Shown here one piece after another: positions 59,300 through 64,000 of a stretch of 64,000 bases of DNA; the first letter of the stretch is position 1; every line of letters starts with the position of its first letter. The notes under the pieces are model-generated. The model saw only the letters and a list, made by a program, of their open reading frames with translations. It was not told the origin of the DNA and searched no databases. Source of the DNA: Sinotaia quadrata. Lineage: Eukaryota; Mollusca; Gastropoda; Architaenioglossa; Viviparidae. Location: NCBI GenBank assembly GCA_028829895.1, contig CM054179.1, positions 109,595,375 to 109,659,374 of the forward strand. The letters run 5' to 3'. Position numbers and translations under genes: made by a program.

Positions 59300-60390
59300 A
59301 TACTGTATATTTCAGTAGTCTGTTCCATAGAGTGCTCAAATGCAAAGTAAAAGTAACAAATTTTATTAGATTATGCCTAAAATATTAAAACAAAGGGAAA
59401 TGTTTTACGTTTATTCAGAAGTATATTTCCATTATGAATACAACAATACAATATAATTTGCAGTACTACCAACACATTTTTGATCTGTTTCCATAAATAA
59501 CTATGATGCCACCATCTGTGCATATTTTTAATTTATATATTATTGTTTAGTTTTGTGTGTATGTGCACTTTAATTAAAAACGTAAGAGATTTTTAAAATG
59601 ATTACCTTCATATATGTGTACATCTAAAAGTGTTTCCTATAGTCATTCATACGTTTCTTATAAAGAAATCTGCCAAAGGATGATGTCATCTCATTACTTT
59701 TGCTAAATTGATTAATAATAAATATTTCCAATAAGTGTATTTTTTAATCACAGAGCATCTAACTACTGGAGCGTGTACTGTTGGTCTACAAAATAAAAAT
59801 GATTTATTTTATTATAATTTATTTTTTCCATCTTACACTTACTGACATGTAAAATGTTTGAATTGTCTTCTGGATACATTATCAATTTGTCCACTGTGTA
59901 AAAATCAAAGTCTGATTCCCTATTTATGTTCTTACATGTGACGTAGATATTAATATGCCTGAAAATTTACTGAAGTAATATTTTCTTTGCTGTATTCTGC
60001 TTGAATTCACTTTTAGTTTATCTATGTGTTATTAAACTTCACTATAGTTTGAAAGTTGTTTGAAGGAATTTTTTAAGAGTGCACATGTTATTGTGGTTTT
60101 ACGTCATCCAGATTAGCATACAGAGTAAGTTTGAGAGGTGAGAACAGCAAGAACATGGGGTGGGGGGGGGGTAATCGTGTGTATTAAATGGAGGACTGCC
60201 ATGACAAATTAATAAATGACAATGGCAGGTGGTCAAAAATCATCGAGAGTTATATGTGAGTTGCACATTTAGTGGAGAGTTGAATTAATACTTATAGACG
60301 ATTTCAGAGTTCATGTAAATTTATTATAACTAATTCCTTTAAATAATTAAATACAAAATACATACAATCAATTAGAGAGCCTTTTCATTT
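59300..60390. other. Intron, nothing recognised
   Basis: No exon signals or repeats beyond short homopolymer runs (for example a G9 at about 60162). Confidence 0.4.
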
Positions 60391-60394
60391 CATT

Positions 60395-60410
60395 TCATTT
60401 CTTTCTTTTT

Positions 60411-60490
<80 letters not shown>

Positions 60491-60530
60491 TATTTCTTTA
60501 TTTCTTTATTTCTTTCTGCATTTCTTTCTT
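60395..60530. repeat. (TTTC)n microsatellite
   Basis: About 30 TTTC units with TTTA variants near the right end. Confidence 0.95.
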
Positions 60531-60737
60531 TCTTTGAAGGTGTTAGCATAAACCTAACGTTAATTAGAACAAAATTGTTCACTTACTGTATAGAGGTTTG
60601 CATAAATAGATAAACATCACAATAATAACAAATAATATATCCTTGCAGTAAATATATATATATATTTGAAATTATCAACTCAAATGTATTTCAATAAAAT
60701 AAATGTATATTAATGAACTTGTATTGTTAAAACCCAC

Positions 60738-61022
60738 ATGCAACATTTATTTGGTAAGTGCCAACTGCATTTCTACTGACGTCAAGCTCATTGGTTGCGG
60801 TGCAAGTCACAGTCATGCCATGGTCCTGCAACCTTGGTCTCAGTGAGCATGTGCGACCTGATGAACACTGTGATGTCGTGAGAGAAGAAGTGCCGCTCAC
60901 AGTCCAAGAATATGTTGCACTGGGGTAGACGTCGTCTGTAGAGCAAGATAGTAGTAATTCCATTCCAAGCTGAGTTTTGTTAATAAAGGTTGGGCCACTG
61001 ATGTTGGCGCTAAATGGACCAT
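60738..61022 (-). CDS. Receptor gene: Ig exon preceding the lectin domain
   Basis: The minus strand shows acceptor TTTTTATTCAG, 285 nt, donor GTGGGT, phase 1-1. Encodes (D)GPFSANISGPTFINKTQLG, ELLLSCSTDDVYPSATYSW, TVSGTSSLTTSQCSSGRTCS, LRPRLQDHGMTVTCTATNEL, YQINVA. It has strand-B Cys, Trp, strand-F Cys and a QC/TC pair as in the other Ig exons. It is the most 5' exon of the gene that I can identify; the signal peptide and any further domains must lie upstream (right). The donor is acceptable but not strong. Confidence 0.85.
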
Positions 61023-61039
61023 CTGAATAAAAATTAAGG

Positions 61040-61307
61040 AAAGTCATTGATTTTCAGAGGTGACATTAATTAGAATATATCTAAATCAAATACGTTTAGT
61101 ATTCTTCAATAACAAATAAAATGTACCTTTTAGTATAATTCATGTTACATAGTCTGATACAAAGTTGTGTATATAAAGTAAACCAATTGTACAAATTAGA
61201 TCCGACAACATTACTTGATCGAATTCTGTAACTAGAACAAAATCACTATAATCTAAAATACTCCTTAACCTGATAGCATCGAATGATGTGTGCTTAGTGA
61301 GCTAAAA

Positions 61308-61362
<55 letters not shown>

Positions 61363-62980
61363 TGCGCGCATGATAGTTATGTTTTCCAGCATCATTCTGG
61401 TATCTATATCTATCTGGGTTTCATTGCACATTAACACAAGCCAGGTTGTCTAATTTCAGATTTATTATTTATTCAGACTATCACTCAATTAACATCTTGG
61501 AAATGAGTTGTGACCTTGTGCACACTTCACCCTTGTGCACACTTCACGTCACTCTGTAAAATGTTGAAGGTCGAGATTTATAATACATTCAAGTATTTCT
61601 GTAAGTAGATGTCATGATAATGAGGGAATATTAATAATTTTTTTCTCTCCCCCTAAGTGTTTTCTAACTCTAAACTATTAACGAAACAACTAAGTTAATT
61701 AAAAGAGGGACAGGGGCGAAAATGACCATTTTGTCAACAACACGAATACTAAGTCGGAAACACTAGCTTTAAGTTCCTGCCGGAGAATAGAAAAAGTATA
61801 ATTAACTTGAGAGAGAATGCTGGCTGACCCTCTGTGGTCAGGACCCACGCCCATAAATTTATGTCAGTGTACTGAGTATGTGAGACGGCGCTGGGACTGC
61901 TAATTTTGTCCATAAAAAGGCAGGTTCTGAGTTTTGGAAATGTAAACAACTTTTAAGAATCACCACTATAAAATGTTGGTAGTTTAAGTTGATATTGTTA
62001 TTGTGAAATTACTTATGAACTAGAATTTTGAGATTATTGGAAAGTTAATATTTGTATTACTAAGTTAAAAAGGTTGGTTTGTGTGTACAACAATTTCTTG
62101 CTGTGAGTTAATGTATGGCTTGCCAGGTGGCCATGAGTTGCCATAGTAATAAAATATGAGTAGGACTTGCTCTGAGATGTAGTTCAGTGTGCTCTGAGAG
62201 TTAGCTAGGTAGGGCAAATGGATACGTAAATCACAGGTGCCAACTGGAATTCAATATTTGACACTAATAGGAAGTGGACTGTCAGAATGGTTAGCATATT
62301 TGTCAGCACGTACAGTGCAGTGCTGGTTGTATGGTGTGGTGCTGGATGGGGGTACCGTGTGTGCTGGAGGGGGTGTGTTCCAATCAGCTCAGAGAAAATG
62401 ATGTACAAGAACTTTGTGTATAAAACGGGGATATGGAGACAGAAACAATGAGAAACGAGAACAGACATCAGGGATATAGTGTTTGGTAGGGGGTGAGAAA
62501 GCCCTCAGTTCTCCATGCTTTTGTACCAAGAAAACTCTTTCAACGCTGGGAGGCAAACAGCTAGAGAGTTCTTGGACACTGCAACAGAGTGCCAGACGTC
62601 ACCCAGCAGTATATGGAAAGCGCACTGTCACGTGCCCAGTTTGGTGAACCAATCAATAGGATAGTCACCTCGGGTTTTCAAAGACTCTGTGCAAAGACCG
62701 CTGACAATCGATTATTTTCCATGCAGAGATAGATTCCTGATGGAAGTCTAATGTTGTCACGCATGGGAAATGATGCAGAAGAAAGCAGTTGCGATTATGT
62801 GTGACATATCGCAGAAAACGGCCAGGTTGACCGTTAAGGAGTGAGAAGAGAAACGAAACGACGTAATGAAAAAGTGAGAGTTGAGAAATAGGCCTAACGA
62901 GAAGCGTAACTGGAGGTGAAACAGTGGCAGTGAAGGCTACTGTATTTGGGTTCCAGGGAGGGGACCAGTGTCGAGACGTC
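61040..62980. other. Upstream intron or intergenic sequence
   Basis: No signal-peptide exon could be identified on the minus strand. Frames at 61749-61949, 62205-62468 and 62665-63030 have no domain features. Confidence 0.35.
61311..61360. repeat. (GT)n microsatellite
   Basis: Uninterrupted GT run followed by a short CG-rich step. Confidence 0.95.
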
Positions 62981-63007
62981 AATGGTGTTTTGAGCTCTTT
63001 AAACCCC

Positions 63008-63115
63008 CCAGCACAAGAAGAAAGTGACAATAACTGTGTGAGCAGAGAACAAGAAGAAAGTGATGATAACTATGTGAGCCCAGCACAAGGAGAATGTGAC
63101 AATACCTATGTGAGT
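63008..63115 (+). repeat. 36-bp minisatellite, three copies, open in one frame
   Basis: Each unit encodes a variant of (P/R)(A/E)QEESDNNYVS on the plus strand (NNCVS, DNYVS, NTYVS). No gene context supports translation. Confidence 0.7.
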
Positions 63116-63229
63116 AAAAGAACATTCTAATTAGGGTAGAAATCTCAGAGCACAAAAACTAAAACTTTAAAATAAAGCTTACGAATCTTAAGCATTAAAC
63201 CTAAAATTAAAAATAAACCTTAAGTTTAA

Positions 63230-63450
63230 ATCATCGTGTAATGGAAAAATGCTAATTACGCAATTAATTTAATTATTTATTAATTAAATTTGCTAATTTT
63301 TCAAATTTGTAAATCACATTTTTAATTTGAATTCCACAATTCAAATCTGAGTAGAATTTGGTTTGACGTAAACAACGTTGACCCATATCTACAAATGAAG
63401 GGAGTTATGATTATAGGTCACTAATTCTTACATAACATGGGCATACTTCT
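63230..63450. repeat. Dispersed repeat, pair of 13420-13640
   Basis: See 13420-13640. Same orientation, diverged. Confidence 0.6.
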
Positions 63451-63665
63451 GGCACCTTACACACTCAGTCTATTATGTGCGTGCATTCAGCCATGACTAT
63501 GGAGTCATTAGTCACAGGAAGAAAGACAAGTCTTAGCCAGAGGCTAAGAAATTCTAGAAACTTCCCTGACCTCTAAAAACAGATTGTCACGGAAAGAGGG
63601 AGGGGGTATGAGGGGGTAATCAGAAAATTTATTTTTCTCCCTGTGATTGTCTCCTCTTGCAACGT

Positions 63666-63750
63666 GCGCGACCCAACCTATGGTCGCGCGGGGTCATCTA
63701 ACAGGTTAATTAGATGTGCTGACAGCAAGTTTGTTCCCAATTGCTGTCAG
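63666..63750. other. Two perfect hairpins in tandem
   Basis: GCGCGACC/GGTCGCGC (63666-63673 with 63682-63689) and CTGACAGCAA/TTGCTGTCAG (63719-63728 with 63741-63750). Their role is unknown; they could be part of an unrecognised repeat or a structured RNA. Confidence 0.4.
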
Positions 63751-64000
63751 GGCTTTTGCTCATTTTGTGTACATTTTTCAATGTATTAATGAGCGAGTGG
63801 TACGATGTTCATGCTTTGTCAGAGTGTTAGAGAGTGTGAATGCTTACTTTCTAAATTTACTTTTATAATTAAAATCATTTGTATATTTATTTATGTTAAG
63901 GTGGGCTAGTTATTTTAACAATAGATAGGAGTTGCATTTAGTCAGTTTTTAGTCCTTAAATATAAATTTAGTTAGGAACTATTTTTTTAGTGAATGCACC

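Overview
The window looks like AT-rich, repeat-laden genomic DNA from an invertebrate animal. A lophotrochozoan, probably a mollusc, is the best guess. The reasons are small phase-1 exons spread over more than 50 kb, long microsatellites, several transposon classes and an immunoglobulin/C-type-lectin receptor. There is no bacterial operon structure. The species assignment is inference.

One cellular gene dominates the minus strand, running from about 61.0 kb down to about 9.7 kb. Its 5' end lies beyond the right edge of what I can resolve. Spliced minus-strand exons encode, in order, an Ig domain (60.7-61.0 kb), one C-type lectin domain split over three exons (59.1, 54.9 and 52.7 kb), an Ig domain (37.9 kb), four tandem Ig exons on a 507-bp repeat (34.1-32.3 kb), a further Ig exon (28.1 kb), a transmembrane exon (24.6 kb), two homologous cytoplasmic exons (16.9 and 16.0 kb), and two candidate terminal exons (12.6 and 9.7 kb). 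All junctions I worked out join in phase 1, except the two inside the lectin domain, which are mutually compatible. Three more Ig exons (31.1, 29.3 and 27.0 kb) are decayed. The predicted product is a single-pass receptor with tyrosine motifs (YxxM twice, TxYxxI once) in its tail.

The introns are filled with mobile DNA. The main family is a site-specific non-LTR retrotransposon of R4/Dong type, with a Myb-like N-terminus, reverse transcriptase, CCHC knuckle and restriction-like endonuclease. It is always joined to (TAA)n. It forms a head-to-tail nest at 18.2-22.8 kb (minus strand) and further copies at 45.5-48.4 and 53.1-58.1 kb (plus strand). The one near full-length copy keeps a 1014-codon frame but has lost the YMDD catalytic segment. 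Its 5' end can be drawn as an HDV-like ribozyme. A short internally deleted derivative at 45.5 kb has a 5S-rRNA-like head.

A 1.97-kb DNA transposon with terminal inverted repeats lies at 43.17-45.13 kb. It encodes a broken protein of a family I cannot name and carries seven consecutive heat-shock-element units just before a TATA box.

The rest is non-coding: a dispersed repeat of about 1.6 kb present in at least eight places, other repeat pairs, a foldback element, micro- and minisatellites, and long stretches where I see nothing. Exon calls rest on domain motifs plus splice-site and phase agreement read by eye. No transcript or database comparison was possible.
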